Part shown: positions 1 to 7,252 of the stretch, piece after piece
Layout: each line of letters begins with the position of its first letter
Numbering within the stretch: the stretch's first letter is position 1
Assembly: GCF_000961885.1 (NCBI RefSeq)
Contig: NZ_JZKH01000069.1
Coordinates: 1 to 44,117 of the forward strand
DNA from: Streptomyces rubellomurinus
GTDB taxonomy: Bacteria > Actinomycetota > Actinomycetes > Streptomycetales > Streptomycetaceae
DNA length: 44,117 nucleotides
Direction: 5' to 3'
Made by a program: the position numbers and the translations under genes
Notes under the pieces: model-generated
The model's input: the letters and a program-made list of their open reading frames with translations, nothing else
The model's database searches: none
What the model was told of the DNA's origin: nothing

Positions 1-2
1 GC

Positions 3-917
3 CCCCGGCCGTCCGCGCCCGAGGCCGGACGGACGGCGGGCGGACTGCCGCGCCGGGCCGCCCGGGGCCGGGGCGGGCCGGTGCTGGTGCCCGCGCCCGG
101 GGCCGAGGGCGGCGCGTCCGGCGACGGCGAGTCGCCCACCGGACGGCACCGGCGGCCGGAGGCGGTGCCCGACCGGACCGCCGCGGCCGCGGCTCCGATC
201 ACGGACACCACCCGGCCGGTCGAGGTCACGCCGGTGGTGTCGGCGCCCGCCGGTGCCGCGTCGCGGACGGAGGGCGGCCTGCCCCGGCGGGTCCGGCAGG
301 CGAACCTGGCCCCGCAGCTCAAGGAACAGGCGAAGGAACAGGCGAAGGAACGGTTCCGCACGGGCGGCGGCCGGGGCGGGCCGCAGGAGCGGGCCGCGGC
401 GGACGCCCGGGACGCCCGGGAGGCCCGCGAGCGCTCGCCCGAAGAGGCGCGGGCCACCTTCGCCTCCTTCCAGCGCGGCTTCACCCGCGGCCGCGGCGCC
501 ACCGCGCCGTCCGCGCCGTCCACGGCTTCCGCACCGTCCGCTTCGAGTACCCCGTCCGCGGCGTCCGCCCCGACGGGTCCGGCGGACCCCGCCGACCGGG
601 GGAGCGCCCGGCCCGGCTGGCTGCCGCCGGACCCGGCCCGCCGAGCGATCGGCCCGGCGCCCGCCCCGGCGGCGCTGCCCGGACCGGCGGACGGCAGCGG
701 GGCCCGGCTGGCCCGCCGGGTCCCGCCGGGAGCGCCCGCCGTACCGCCGCGGTCCGCCTCGCGCGTGCCGCCCACGACCTCGGCAGGACCGGAAGCACCC
801 GCACCACCGGCGCCATCGGCACCGAACGCACCATCAGCACCGAACGCACCATCGGCACCATCGGCACCACCCGCTCCACCCGCATCACCCGCTCCATCGG
901 AAGGAACCGATTCATGA
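3..917 (+). CDS. C-terminal part of a CvnA-type sensor histidine kinase (5' end outside window)
   Basis: The reading frame is open to the left edge of the window with no in-frame stop, so this is the 3' part of a longer gene; the GTG at 81 is probably internal. What remains is the disordered, Pro/Ala/Arg-rich C-terminal tail. It holds the GLPRRVRQANLAPQL block (near 280-320), which is typical of the large nitrate-sensor-like kinases that open Streptomyces conservons, and it ends in an Ala-Pro-Ser/Asn repeat (about 790-900). No kinase or ATPase domain is visible. The stop overlaps the start of the roadblock gene (ATGA), and cvnB, cvnC and cvnD follow in the standard conservon order, which supports the call. 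The exact family rests on context and the short tail motif. Confidence 0.72.
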   Translation, partial: PRPSAPEAGRTAGGLPRRAARGRGGPVLVPAPGAEGGASGDGESPTGRHRRPEAVPDRTAAAAAPITDTTRPVEVTPVVSAPAGAASRTEGGLPRRVRQANLAPQLKEQAKEQAKERFRTGGGRGGPQERAAADARDAREARERSPEEARATFASFQRGFTRGRGATAPSAPSTASAPSASSTPSAASAPTGPADPADRGSARPGWLPPDPARRAIGPAPAPAALPGPADGSGARLARRVPPGAPAVPPRSASRVPPTTSAGPEAPAPPAPSAPNAPSAPNAPSAPSAPPAPPASPAPSEGTDS

Positions 918-1333
918 CCATCTCGACGCAGCCGTCCGGGGACCTCAACTGGCTCCTGGACGACCTGGTGGGGCGCGTGGCGGCCCTTCGGCACGCGGTG
1001 ATCCTCTCCAACGACGGCCTGGCCACCGGCGCCTCCCGCGACCTGGACCGGGAGGACGCCGAGCACCTGGCCGCCGTCGCGGCCGGCTTCCACAGCCTCG
1101 CCAAGGGCGCCGGCGGGCATTTCAAGGTCGGCGGGGTCCGCCAGACCATGATCGAGCTGGACGAGGCGTTCCTGTTCATCACGGCGGCCGGCGACGGCAG
1201 TTGCCTGGCCGTGCTGAGCGAGGCCGAGGCGGACATCGGCCAGATCGCCTACGAGATGGCCCTGCTGGTCAAGCGGGTCGGCGAGCACATGGCCGCCGAG
1301 CCGCGCACCGAAGTCGCCCCGCCCGGGAGGTAG
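914..1333 (+). CDS. cvnB: Roadblock/LC7 domain protein, conservon component B
   Basis: A 139-aa single-domain Roadblock/LC7 protein. Members of this family act as regulatory partners of small GTPases; in conservons CvnB is thought to join a membrane-associated complex with the CvnA kinase and the CvnD GTPase. The N-terminal region (DLNWLLDDLVGRV, then AVILSNDGL) and the glycine-rich middle match the usual CvnB pattern, and the length is normal. The ATG overlaps the TGA of the upstream kinase gene, indicating translational coupling. The next gene starts 8 nt downstream. The role in this strain (development, redox or nutrient sensing) cannot be read from sequence. Confidence 0.93.
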   Translation: MTISTQPSGDLNWLLDDLVGRVAALRHAVILSNDGLATGASRDLDREDAEHLAAVAAGFHSLAKGAGGHFKVGGVRQTMIELDEAFLFITAAGDGSCLAVLSEAEADIGQIAYEMALLVKRVGEHMAAEPRTEVAPPGR

Positions 1334-1341
1334 ACCGACCG

Positions 1342-1887
1342 ATGGCGGAATCGAAGGTCGCGACGGACGGCCCCGGGGTGCCGGCCGGCCGCGAGGTGCC
1401 GGACGGCCCTGAACTGCCGCCCGGCGCACAGGAGTCGGCGCGGGCGGAGCAGGCCGACCCGGGCGAGGGGCCCGAGGTCGACCTGTTCCGTCCGCGCGCC
1501 CAGGCCGAGGAGCGCTGGTTCGACGACGAGGCCGGCCCGGTGGTGCGGCTCTACTCGATGACCGGGGGCCGCACCCGGCCGGTCGAGGAGGGCCTCTTCG
1601 ACCTGATCTCGCTGATCACCGCCGCCCGGCCCGGCCCGGACTCCGGCGGCGTGCCCGCGCACGGCCTCACCCCGGAACACCAGGCCATCCTCACCTGGTG
1701 TCGCCACGAGCCGCTGTCCGTCGCCGAGTTGGGCTCCTTCACCGACCTTCCGGTCAGCGTGGTGCGGGTCCTGCTCGGCGACCTCTACGACGCCGACCTG
1801 ATCAGCGTCACCCGACCCGTTCCGCTCGCCGAGCTGCCGGACGAGCGCCTGCTGCGAGACGTGATCAATGGACTCCGTGCGCTCTGA
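1342..1887 (+). CDS. cvnC: DUF742 protein, conservon component C
   Basis: A 181-aa protein with an acidic, low-complexity N-terminal third and a C-terminal DUF742 domain (from about residue 55: WFDDEAGPVVRLYSMTGGRT, then EHQAILTWCR and LSVAELGSFTDLPVSVVRVL). The second half has winged-helix-like character and the protein closes with an LLRDVINGL motif. DUF742 is the standard third conservon component. I chose the ATG at 1342, 8 nt after cvnB, because upstream in-frame sequence is the Arg-rich shadow of the kinase and cvnB genes. The 3' end overlaps cvnD by 20 nt, so the four genes form one operon. Confidence 0.92.
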   Translation: MAESKVATDGPGVPAGREVPDGPELPPGAQESARAEQADPGEGPEVDLFRPRAQAEERWFDDEAGPVVRLYSMTGGRTRPVEEGLFDLISLITAARPGPDSGGVPAHGLTPEHQAILTWCRHEPLSVAELGSFTDLPVSVVRVLLGDLYDADLISVTRPVPLAELPDERLLRDVINGLRAL

Positions 1888-2503
1888 CCACACCCCGGCC
1901 ACGCGCGGCGGCGCCGCCGAACCGCGCTGGCGCGGCGGTCCGGCCGCGGCCGTGAAGATCCTGGTCGCCGGCGGCTTCGGCGCGGGCAAGACCACCCTGG
2001 TCGGCTCGGTCAGCGAGATCCGGCCGCTGCGCACCGAGGAGGAACTGAGCGAGCAGGGCCGCCCGGTGGACGACACCTCGGGCGTCGAGACGAAGCGCAC
2101 CACCACCGTGGCCATGGACTTCGGCCGGATCGACCTGCAGCCGGGCCTCGCGCTCTACCTCTTCGGCACGCCCGGGCAGGACCGGTTCTGGTTCGTCTGG
2201 GACGAGTTGGCGCGGGGCGCGCTCGGCGCGGTGGTGATCGCGGACACCCGGCGGCTCGCCGACTGCTTCCCCTCGGTCGACTTCTTCGAGCGGCGCGGCA
2301 TCCCGTTCGTGGTCGCGGTCAACTGCTTCGACGGCGCCGAGCGGTTCGAGGTCGAGGAGGTCCGGGACGCCCTCGACCTGGACCCGGGCATCCCCGTGCT
2401 GCTGTGCGACGCGCGGCTGCGCGAGGACGGCAAGGAGGTGCTGGTCGCGCTCGTCGAACACGCCGCCGCCGGCCGTCACCGCGCCGCCACCGCCCGGGCC
2501 TGA
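1868..2503 (+). CDS. cvnD: Conservon GTP/ATP-binding protein (CvnD)
   Basis: A 211-aa small Ras-like GTPase of the MglA/CvnD type. It has a P-loop GGFGAGKTTL (around residues 37-46), switch residues in the TTTVAMDFGRI segment, a G3-like FGTPGQDRFWF and a guanine-specificity-like VAVNCFDGAE. CvnD is the nucleotide-binding switch of the conservon, presumably controlled by the CvnB roadblock partner and the CvnA kinase. The ATG lies inside the end of cvnC (20-nt overlap), which is common for this operon. An inverted repeat (2521-2541) 18 nt downstream probably ends the transcript. No cytochrome P450 gene follows, unlike some conservons. Confidence 0.93.
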   Translation: MDSVRSDHTPATRGGAAEPRWRGGPAAAVKILVAGGFGAGKTTLVGSVSEIRPLRTEEELSEQGRPVDDTSGVETKRTTTVAMDFGRIDLQPGLALYLFGTPGQDRFWFVWDELARGALGAVVIADTRRLADCFPSVDFFERRGIPFVVAVNCFDGAERFEVEEVRDALDLDPGIPVLLCDARLREDGKEVLVALVEHAAAGRHRAATARA

Positions 2504-2520
2504 CCGGCCAGTTCGCCGGA

Positions 2521-2541
2521 TCCCGGCCCGCCGCGCCGGGA
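2521..2541 (+). terminator. Hairpin after the conservon operon
   Basis: TCCCGGC (2521-2527) and GCCGGGA (2535-2541) form a perfect 7-bp stem with a 7-nt loop just after the cvnD stop. There is no T-tract, which is usual for actinomycete terminators, so the assignment rests on position. Confidence 0.5.
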
Positions 2542-2720
2542 CCGGCACGCCCCGGCCGTCTCATTCGGGTGTCCGTATGCCGGACGTTCGGTGCGCGAGA
2601 GGTTGCCTGGACCGCCCCGGCCGTGGAAGGCTCTGTGGACGAAGGCCGCCCCCGGCCGTGCCCGGGGGAGGGAACACGACCGCGGCGCGACCGCGCGGAG
2701 ACCAGGGGGAGGGCAGCAGG

Positions 2721-2831
2721 ATGACCGTCGACCGACGTCCCGGTCCCGCCGTGTCCCCCCGCGCCGTCCCGGCCCTCACCGTGCGCCGCTACATCGACCA
2801 CGCGCTGATCTGCAGCGCCTGTTGTCGCTGA
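2721..2831 (+). CDS. Putative cysteine-rich leader peptide
   Basis: A 36-aa ORF with a purine-rich ribosome site (GGGGGAGGG) upstream. Its C-terminus is LTVRRYIDHALICSACCR, ending in a Cys-Cys-Arg-stop cluster. This resembles the actinobacterial putative leader peptides of the form L-T-x-R-R-x-x-D...S-A-x-C, several of which lie ahead of sulfur-metabolism genes and are proposed to stall ribosomes according to cysteine supply. About 85 nt downstream a bulged hairpin (2917-2955) could be the attenuator. The next clear gene is the winged-helix regulator at 3284; no sulfur gene is present. A shorter product from the in-frame GTG at 2781 is also possible. Confidence 0.68.
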   Translation: MTVDRRPGPAVSPRAVPALTVRRYIDHALICSACCR

Positions 2832-2916
2832 CCGGACCTGCCCCCTCCGGTACGTCCCCGGCACCCCGGCGCACGCCCGGCCGCGCCGCCTGACGCACCC
2901 TCGATCCCGTCGACCA

Positions 2917-2955
2917 GGCCGCGGCGGACCCGTCCCACGCGGAACGTCCGCGGCC
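2917..2955 (+). terminator. Hairpin between leader peptide and regulator, possible attenuator
   Basis: GGCCG (2917-2921) plus CGGAC (2925-2929) can pair with GTCCG (2946-2950) plus CGGCC (2951-2955): 10 bp with a 3-nt bulge. An alternative 8-bp pairing GGCCGCGG/CCGCGGCC uses the same bases. Two exclusive foldings downstream of a Cys-rich leader ORF would suit attenuation. This is inferred from position only. Confidence 0.35.
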
Positions 2956-2990
2956 TCCCGAAACGCCCCCGCCGCGCGGAGAGAGCACCA

Positions 2991-3182
2991 GTGAACAACG
3001 CCTGCACGACCCCTGCCCCCGGCGCCGGCCCCGCCGGCCGGTGGAACGGGTGCGCGAGCCGCGCCGTCGACGGCCGCCGGGGTCGCCCCGACCTCGAACC
3101 GTTCTGGCCGTCCCGGCAGCCGCACCTGTTCGACCAGACGTGTCCGGGCTCGCCCGGCGCGTCCCGGCCCTGCGGCCGCTGA
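2991..3182 (+). CDS. Possible small protein of unknown function (63 aa)
   Basis: A GTG-initiated ORF with GGAGAG placed 7-8 nt upstream. Nearly all its third codon positions are G or C (only about four exceptions), whereas the overlapping frames read as Arg-rich shadow sequence. The product contains DLEPFWPSRQPHLFDQTCPG and four cysteines but no domain I recognise. It sits between the leader peptide and the winged-helix gene and would be co-transcribed with the latter. Codon bias and ribosome site support it; lack of a recognisable family keeps confidence moderate. Confidence 0.4.
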   Translation: MNNACTTPAPGAGPAGRWNGCASRAVDGRRGRPDLEPFWPSRQPHLFDQTCPGSPGASRPCGR

Positions 3183-3283
3183 ACCCCGTCCACCGGACGG
3201 CCCGGTTCGGCGACCGACAGGACACCCGGTCGACGCGCAGACGACTCCACCCCGTCCGTCACGCGCGAAATGAGCGGCACACC

Positions 3284-3973
3284 ATGTCTTCGTCCTCCAC
3301 GGCCACCCTGCCCCTGCCCGCCGCGACCCCGCACCTGCGCGCGGTCCGCTCCCTGCCCCCCGTCGTCACCACGCCCAACCACCTGCCGCCCCACGGCACT
3401 TCGGCCCCCGTGCCGTCGACCCGCCCGGTCGGCGCCGCGCTGCCGCCGGCCGCGCCGCAGGCGCTGCTCTCCGCACTGCCGGAGGGCGCGACGGTCGTCG
3501 CCGCCCTGCCGCAGGGCGCCCTGCCGCCGGGGCTGCTCGCCCAGTACGGCACGCAGTTCACCGGCGCGGCCGGGCAGCCGATGGTCGGCTACCTGGTGCT
3601 GGTGCCCGCCGAGACCCCGGCGGCAGGCGCCCCGGCGCCCGCCGAGGCGCCCGCACCGGCCGGCGTCCGACCGGTCCGCCCGGTCGGACGCGGCGTCACC
3701 GTCGACACCGAGCGGCGCAACGCCTACGTCGACGGGCGGCTGCTCGACCTCACCTACCTGGAGTTCGAGCTGCTGGCCCACCTCACCGAGCACCCGCAGC
3801 GGGTCCACACCCGGGACCACCTGGTCACCGCGGTGTGGGGGTACGGGCACGTGGGCGACGGCCGCACCGTCGACGTGCACGTTGCCCGGCTGCGCCGCAA
3901 GCTCGGACCGGCCTACCGCGACAGCATCGTGACGGTCCGTCGCGTCGGCTACAAGTACACCCCGGCCGGCTGA
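3284..3973 (+). CDS. Winged-helix transcriptional regulator without receiver domain
   Basis: A 229-aa protein. Residues 1 to about 135 are low-complexity Pro/Ala-rich with a short conserved-looking centre (GLLAQYGTQFTGAAGQPMVGYLVLVP). The C-terminal 90 residues are an OmpR/PhoB-type winged helix: LDLTYLEFELLAHLTEHP, the recognition segment RTVDVHVARLRRKLG and the wing ending VRRVGYKYTP. No phospho-acceptor domain precedes it, so it is not a classical response regulator. The ATG at 3284 has a weak ribosome site, so the true start could differ slightly. It follows the leader-peptide and hairpin region and may be under its control. The gene is followed by heptad array 1 and a convergent aldo/keto reductase gene. 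Confidence 0.85.
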   Translation: MSSSSTATLPLPAATPHLRAVRSLPPVVTTPNHLPPHGTSAPVPSTRPVGAALPPAAPQALLSALPEGATVVAALPQGALPPGLLAQYGTQFTGAAGQPMVGYLVLVPAETPAAGAPAPAEAPAPAGVRPVRPVGRGVTVDTERRNAYVDGRLLDLTYLEFELLAHLTEHPQRVHTRDHLVTAVWGYGHVGDGRTVDVHVARLRRKLGPAYRDSIVTVRRVGYKYTPAG

Positions 3974-4015
3974 CGGCCGGCTGACGGCCGGCGCTCCCCG
4001 GCCGGCGGCGACCCG

Positions 4016-4116
4016 CGAACAGCGAACAACAAACGGCGACCAGATAACAGATTTCAACATCTGTTATCTGTTCGCTGAAATCTGTTTGTTGTCAGCTGTT
4101 CGCCGTCAGTTGTCAG
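4016..4116. repeat. AT-rich heptad array 1 (6 words, hinge, 8 words)
   Basis: An AT-rich block in very GC-rich DNA between two convergent genes. It reads as consecutive 7-nt words. On the minus strand, outward from the centre, are TTGAAAT, CTGTTAT, CTGGTCG, CCGTTTG, TTGTTCG and CTGTTCG (4057 back to 4016). A CAT hinge lies at 4058-4060. On the plus strand are CTGTTAT, CTGTTCG, CTGAAAT, CTGTTTG, TTGTCAG, CTGTTCG, CCGTCAG and TTGTCAG (4061-4116). CAGATAACAGAT (4041-4052) and ATCTGTTATCTG (4059-4070) form a perfect 12-bp stem with a 6-nt loop. The same grammar recurs at 11.2, 18.3 and 35.9 kb. Confidence 0.85.
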
Positions 4117-4137
4117 CCGGCCGGGCTTCGTGCCCTG

Positions 4138-5130
4138 TCAGCGGCTCAGTCGGTCGATCTCGGCCAGCTCCTCCGCCGTCAGCGGCCCGCCGGCCAGCGC
4201 GTCGAGGTTCTGGTCCAGCTGGGCGACGCTGCTCGCGCCGATGATCACCGAGGCCACGCGCGGATCCCGCAGCACCCAGCACAGCGCCAGCTGGGCCAGC
4301 GTCTGCCCGCGCCCCTCGGCGACCTTGTTCAGCGCCCGCAGCCGCTCCAGCTTCTCCCCGGTCAGTGCCTCCTCGGTCAGGAACTTCCCGATCGACATCC
4401 GCGAGCCCGCCGGCACCTCGCCGGAAAGGTAACGGTCCGTCAACAGCCCCTGGGCGAGCGGGGAGTAGGCGATCAGGCTGGTCTGGGTGTCGCCCACCGC
4501 GTCCAGCACGCCGCCGTCCTCCACCCGCCGGTCGAGGATCGAGTAGGCCGACTGGTTCAGCAGCGCCGGCGTCCCCAGTTCGCGCAGGATCGCCACCGCC
4601 TCGCGGTGCTGCTCCGCCGGGTAGTTGGAGATCGCGGCGTACAGCGCCTTGCCCGACCTGACCGCGTTGTCCAGCGCCCCCATGGTCTCCTCGACGGGGG
4701 TCTCCGGGTCGTAGCGGTGGGAGTAGAAGACGTCGACGTAGTCGAGCCCCATCCGGCCCAGCGACTGGTCGAGGCTGGCGAGCAGGTACTTGCGGCTGCC
4801 GCCGTCGCCGTACGGGCCGGGCCACATGTCCCAGCCGGCCTTGGTGGCGATGAACAGCTCGTCGCGGTACGGCCGGAAGTCCTGGGCGTACAGGTAGCCG
4901 AAGTTGCGCTCGGCGCTGCCGTACGGCGGGCCGTAGTTGTTCGCCAGGTCGAAGTGGGTGACGCCCCGGTCGAAGGCGCGGCGCAGCACCGCGCGCTGCA
5001 CGTCCAGGGGTTGGGCGTCGCCGAAGTTGTGCCAGAGCCCGAGCGAGACGGCGGGCAGCCGCACGCCGCTGCGGCCGGCCTTGCGGTAGGTCATCGAGGC
5101 GTAGCGGTCATCCGAGGCGAGGTAGCTCAT
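4138..5130 (-). CDS. Aldo/keto reductase, L-glyceraldehyde 3-phosphate reductase type (YghZ/GprA-like)
   Basis: A 330-aa (beta/alpha)8 NADPH-dependent aldo/keto reductase. It follows E. coli YghZ closely in the blocks I can recall: LPAVSLGLWHNFGD, FDLANNYGPPYGSAERNFG (catalytic Asp and Tyr), FIATKAGWDMWPGPYGDGGS (catalytic Lys), YVDVFYSHRYDPETPVEETM (catalytic His) and the cofactor-binding end VIIGASSVAQLDQNL. YghZ reduces L-glyceraldehyde 3-phosphate and methylglyoxal, so aldehyde detoxification is likely. I prefer the ATG at 5130 because an AGG-containing ribosome site lies about 9 nt upstream; an ATG 9 nt further up is possible. It is divergent from the TetR operon at 5528 and convergent with the winged-helix gene. 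Confidence 0.95.
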   Translation of the reverse strand: MSYLASDDRYASMTYRKAGRSGVRLPAVSLGLWHNFGDAQPLDVQRAVLRRAFDRGVTHFDLANNYGPPYGSAERNFGYLYAQDFRPYRDELFIATKAGWDMWPGPYGDGGSRKYLLASLDQSLGRMGLDYVDVFYSHRYDPETPVEETMGALDNAVRSGKALYAAISNYPAEQHREAVAILRELGTPALLNQSAYSILDRRVEDGGVLDAVGDTQTSLIAYSPLAQGLLTDRYLSGEVPAGSRMSIGKFLTEEALTGEKLERLRALNKVAEGRGQTLAQLALCWVLRDPRVASVIIGASSVAQLDQNLDALAGGPLTAEELAEIDRLSR

Positions 5131-5527
5131 GTCGGACATCCTGCCAGCCGCCGCGGCGTGTCGGGCCCCCTCGTCCCCTTCGGGTGGTGCGGGCCGCCGG
5201 CTGTGTCCCGGCCCCGGGCGGGCCGGGGGAGGGGCGGCCCGGCCGTCAATGTCCGTGCGGTGTACGGCCGGTGCGGCGGCGGCCCGCTCCTCACGGTGCG
5301 TCATGTCGGCGACTTTCCGTGACGTGACGCGCGCCACCGGCTCGCGGCGGAATGCCGTCCGGTCGGGCGGGGGAGGACGAACGGTCGAGGGGCCGTGGCC
5401 GCCGGGGGGCGGCGCACGGCCCTCTGTCGTCCCCGACTCCCCAACTCCCCGCCTCCCGGCGTTCCGGCGTTCCGGAACGCGCGAAACCACTGGCGCTCTG
5501 TACCTACTGGTATGTACAGTGTTCCTC
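5131..5527. other. Divergent intergenic region between aldo/keto reductase and TetR genes
   Basis: About 400 nt without a credible gene. It should hold the promoters of both flanking genes. Visible elements are a CGTTCCGGAACG palindrome (5468-5479), a TCACGG...CCGTGA inverted repeat around 5293-5322 and the TetR operator candidate at 5498-5519. Nothing else stands out. Confidence 0.5.
5498..5519. promoter_or_regulatory. Probable TetR operator
   Basis: CTGTAC (5498-5503) and GTACAG (5514-5519) form an inverted repeat with 10-nt spacing and an inner TACC/GGTA pair, 8 nt ahead of the TetR start codon. Size and placement suit autorepression by the downstream TetR protein. Confidence 0.5.
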
Positions 5528-6094
5528 GTGACCACTCAGGACCGTCTCATCGAGAGCACCCAGGACCTCCTCTGGGAGCGCGGCTACGTCGGCACCAGCC
5601 CCAAGGCCATCCAGCAGCGCTCCGGCGTGGGCCAGGGCAGCATGTACCACCACTTCACCGGCAAGCCCGACCTCGCCGCCGCCGCCCTGCGCCGCAGCGC
5701 CGAGCAGATGCGGGGCATCGCCGAGGCCGACCTCGCCGCCCCCGGCACCGCCTACGACCGCATCGCCGCCTACCTGCGCCGCGACCGCGACGTGCTGCGC
5801 GGCTGCCGGATGGGCCGGATGGCGCAGGACCCGGACGTCGTCGCCGACCCGCAGCTGCGCGCCCCGGTCGAGGAGACCTTCGACTGGCTGCGCGGCCGGA
5901 TCGCCGACCTGGTCGCCGAGGGCCAGGCCGCCGGCGAGTTCGCCCCCGGCCTCGACCCGGCGGACACCGCCGCCGCCGTGGTCGCCGTCGTCCAGGGCGG
6001 CTACGTCCTGGCCCGCGCGGCCGGCGACGCCGGGCCGTTCGAGCGGGCGACGCGCGGCGCCCTCGGCCTGCTGGCCGCGCACCGTTCGGCCTGA
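5528..6094 (+). CDS. TetR/AcrR family transcriptional regulator
   Basis: A 188-aa TetR repressor. The N-terminal HTH spans about residues 8-50 (RLIESTQDLLWERGYVGTSP, then QQRSGVGQGSMYHHFTGK, the typical helix 3 to helix 4 block), followed by an all-helical ligand domain with FDWLRGRIADLVAEGQAAGEF. The GTG start follows the palindrome at 5498-5519, suggesting autoregulation. Three enzyme-like genes follow on the same strand, the last two translationally coupled, so it is likely the local repressor of that operon and possibly of the divergent aldo/keto reductase. The ligand is unknown. Confidence 0.93.
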   Translation: MTTQDRLIESTQDLLWERGYVGTSPKAIQQRSGVGQGSMYHHFTGKPDLAAAALRRSAEQMRGIAEADLAAPGTAYDRIAAYLRRDRDVLRGCRMGRMAQDPDVVADPQLRAPVEETFDWLRGRIADLVAEGQAAGEFAPGLDPADTAAAVVAVVQGGYVLARAAGDAGPFERATRGALGLLAAHRSA

Positions 6095-6173
6095 CACCCG
6101 GGCGGCGCCCGGCCGTCACCGGAGGAACCCGGCAGAACCCGAGGAACCCGAGGACCCTGAGGAGAGCCCAGCC

Positions 6174-6749
6174 GTGCACGCCATGCAGTACGAGATCACC
6201 CTCCCCGCCGACTACGACATGGACGTCATCCGCAAGCGCGTCGCCGACAAGGGCCACCTGCTGGACGTCCACCCCGGCCTCGGCCTCAAGGCGTACCTGA
6301 TCCGCGAGCGCGGCCGGGACGGCTCGCCGGTCAACCAGTACGCGCCGTTCTACCTCTGGCGCACCCCCGAGGGCATGAACGGCTTCCTCTGGGGCCCGGG
6401 CTTCCGCGGCCTGAGCGCCGACTTCGGGCGCCCCGCCGTCCGGCACTGGCTCGGCGCGGGCGTCGCCCACGGCACCCGGGCCGGGGCGCCGGCCGGCGCC
6501 ACCCTCGAGACCGTACGGCTGCCGGAGTCGGCCGACCCCGCCGAGGCCGTCGAACGGGCGCTCGCCGAACTGCCCGCCCACCCCGCGCTGCACACCGCCG
6601 CCGTCGCCGTCGACCCGAGCCGCTGGGAACTGCTCCGGTTCGCCCTCTGGCACGGCCCGGCCCCGCAGGACGCCCCCGGCACCCGCTACCAGGTGCTGCA
6701 CCTGTCCAGCCCCGAACTCGACCGGCTGCCCGCCGGCCGCCACTGGTGA
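6174..6749 (+). CDS. DUF4865 family protein
   Basis: A 191-aa protein matching the DUF4865 pattern: MQYEITLPADYDMDVIRKRV, GHLLDVHPGLGLKAYLIRER, VNQYAPFYLWRTPEGMNGFL and FGRPAVRHWLG. The family is soluble and uncharacterised; it is often found beside TetR regulators and carboxymuconolactone-decarboxylase-like proteins, as here. A GAGGAG ribosome site favours the GTG at 6174; the ATG three codons later is an alternative. The stop overlaps the next possible start (GTGA at 6746). The substrate is unknown; ferredoxin-like enzymes acting on small aldehydes or quinones are one possibility, but that is only inference. Confidence 0.85.
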   Translation: MHAMQYEITLPADYDMDVIRKRVADKGHLLDVHPGLGLKAYLIRERGRDGSPVNQYAPFYLWRTPEGMNGFLWGPGFRGLSADFGRPAVRHWLGAGVAHGTRAGAPAGATLETVRLPESADPAEAVERALAELPAHPALHTAAVAVDPSRWELLRFALWHGPAPQDAPGTRYQVLHLSSPELDRLPAGRHW

Positions 6750-7252
6750 AAGGTTTCGCCACCGCCATGCCCGACCAGCTGATCCCCACCGACCTCGCCG
6801 TCGCCCCGCTCGACCGCGAGGCCGGCTACGCCCTGCTCGCCGACCTGGCCGGCCCGGTCGCCGTCGACACCCTCGGCGGCCTCGACGCCATCGCCCCCGG
6901 CTTCCCCGACTGGATCGTCACCGCCCTCTTCGGTGGCACCTACCAGCGCCCCGGCCTCGGCCTGCGCGAACGCCAGGTGGCCAACCTGGCCGCCCTCACC
7001 GCCCTCGGCGGCGTGGAGCCGCAGCTCGCCGACCACGTCCGCAACAGCCTGCGGATCGGGCTGACGCCGGAGGAGATCACCGAGGTCGTCGTCCACCTCG
7101 CCCCGTACGTGGGCGTCCCCAAGGCGCTGGCCGGCCTCCGGGTCGTCGCCGCCACCCTCGCCGCGTCCGCGTCCGAGTCCGCGTCCGCGTCCGAGGTCAC
7201 GCCCGAATCCGCCCCCGAGTCCGCCCTCCAGCCCGAGCAGGCCCGCGCATGA
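6746..7252 (+). CDS. Carboxymuconolactone decarboxylase family protein
   Basis: A 168-aa protein with a CMD domain (GLGLRERQVANLAALTALGG, then NSLRIGLTPEEITEVVVHLAPYVGVPKALAGL). It lacks the Cys-x-x-Cys of AhpD-type peroxidases, so it is closer to gamma-carboxymuconolactone decarboxylase-like proteins of unknown substrate. The tail from residue 135 on is low-complexity Ser/Glu/Ala repeat (about 7160-7230). The GTG at 6746 couples to the upstream stop; the ATG at 6767 would remove seven residues and is equally plausible. The 3' end overlaps the next gene by ATGA. Confidence 0.85.
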   Translation: MKGFATAMPDQLIPTDLAVAPLDREAGYALLADLAGPVAVDTLGGLDAIAPGFPDWIVTALFGGTYQRPGLGLRERQVANLAALTALGGVEPQLADHVRNSLRIGLTPEEITEVVVHLAPYVGVPKALAGLRVVAATLAASASESASASEVTPESAPESALQPEQARA

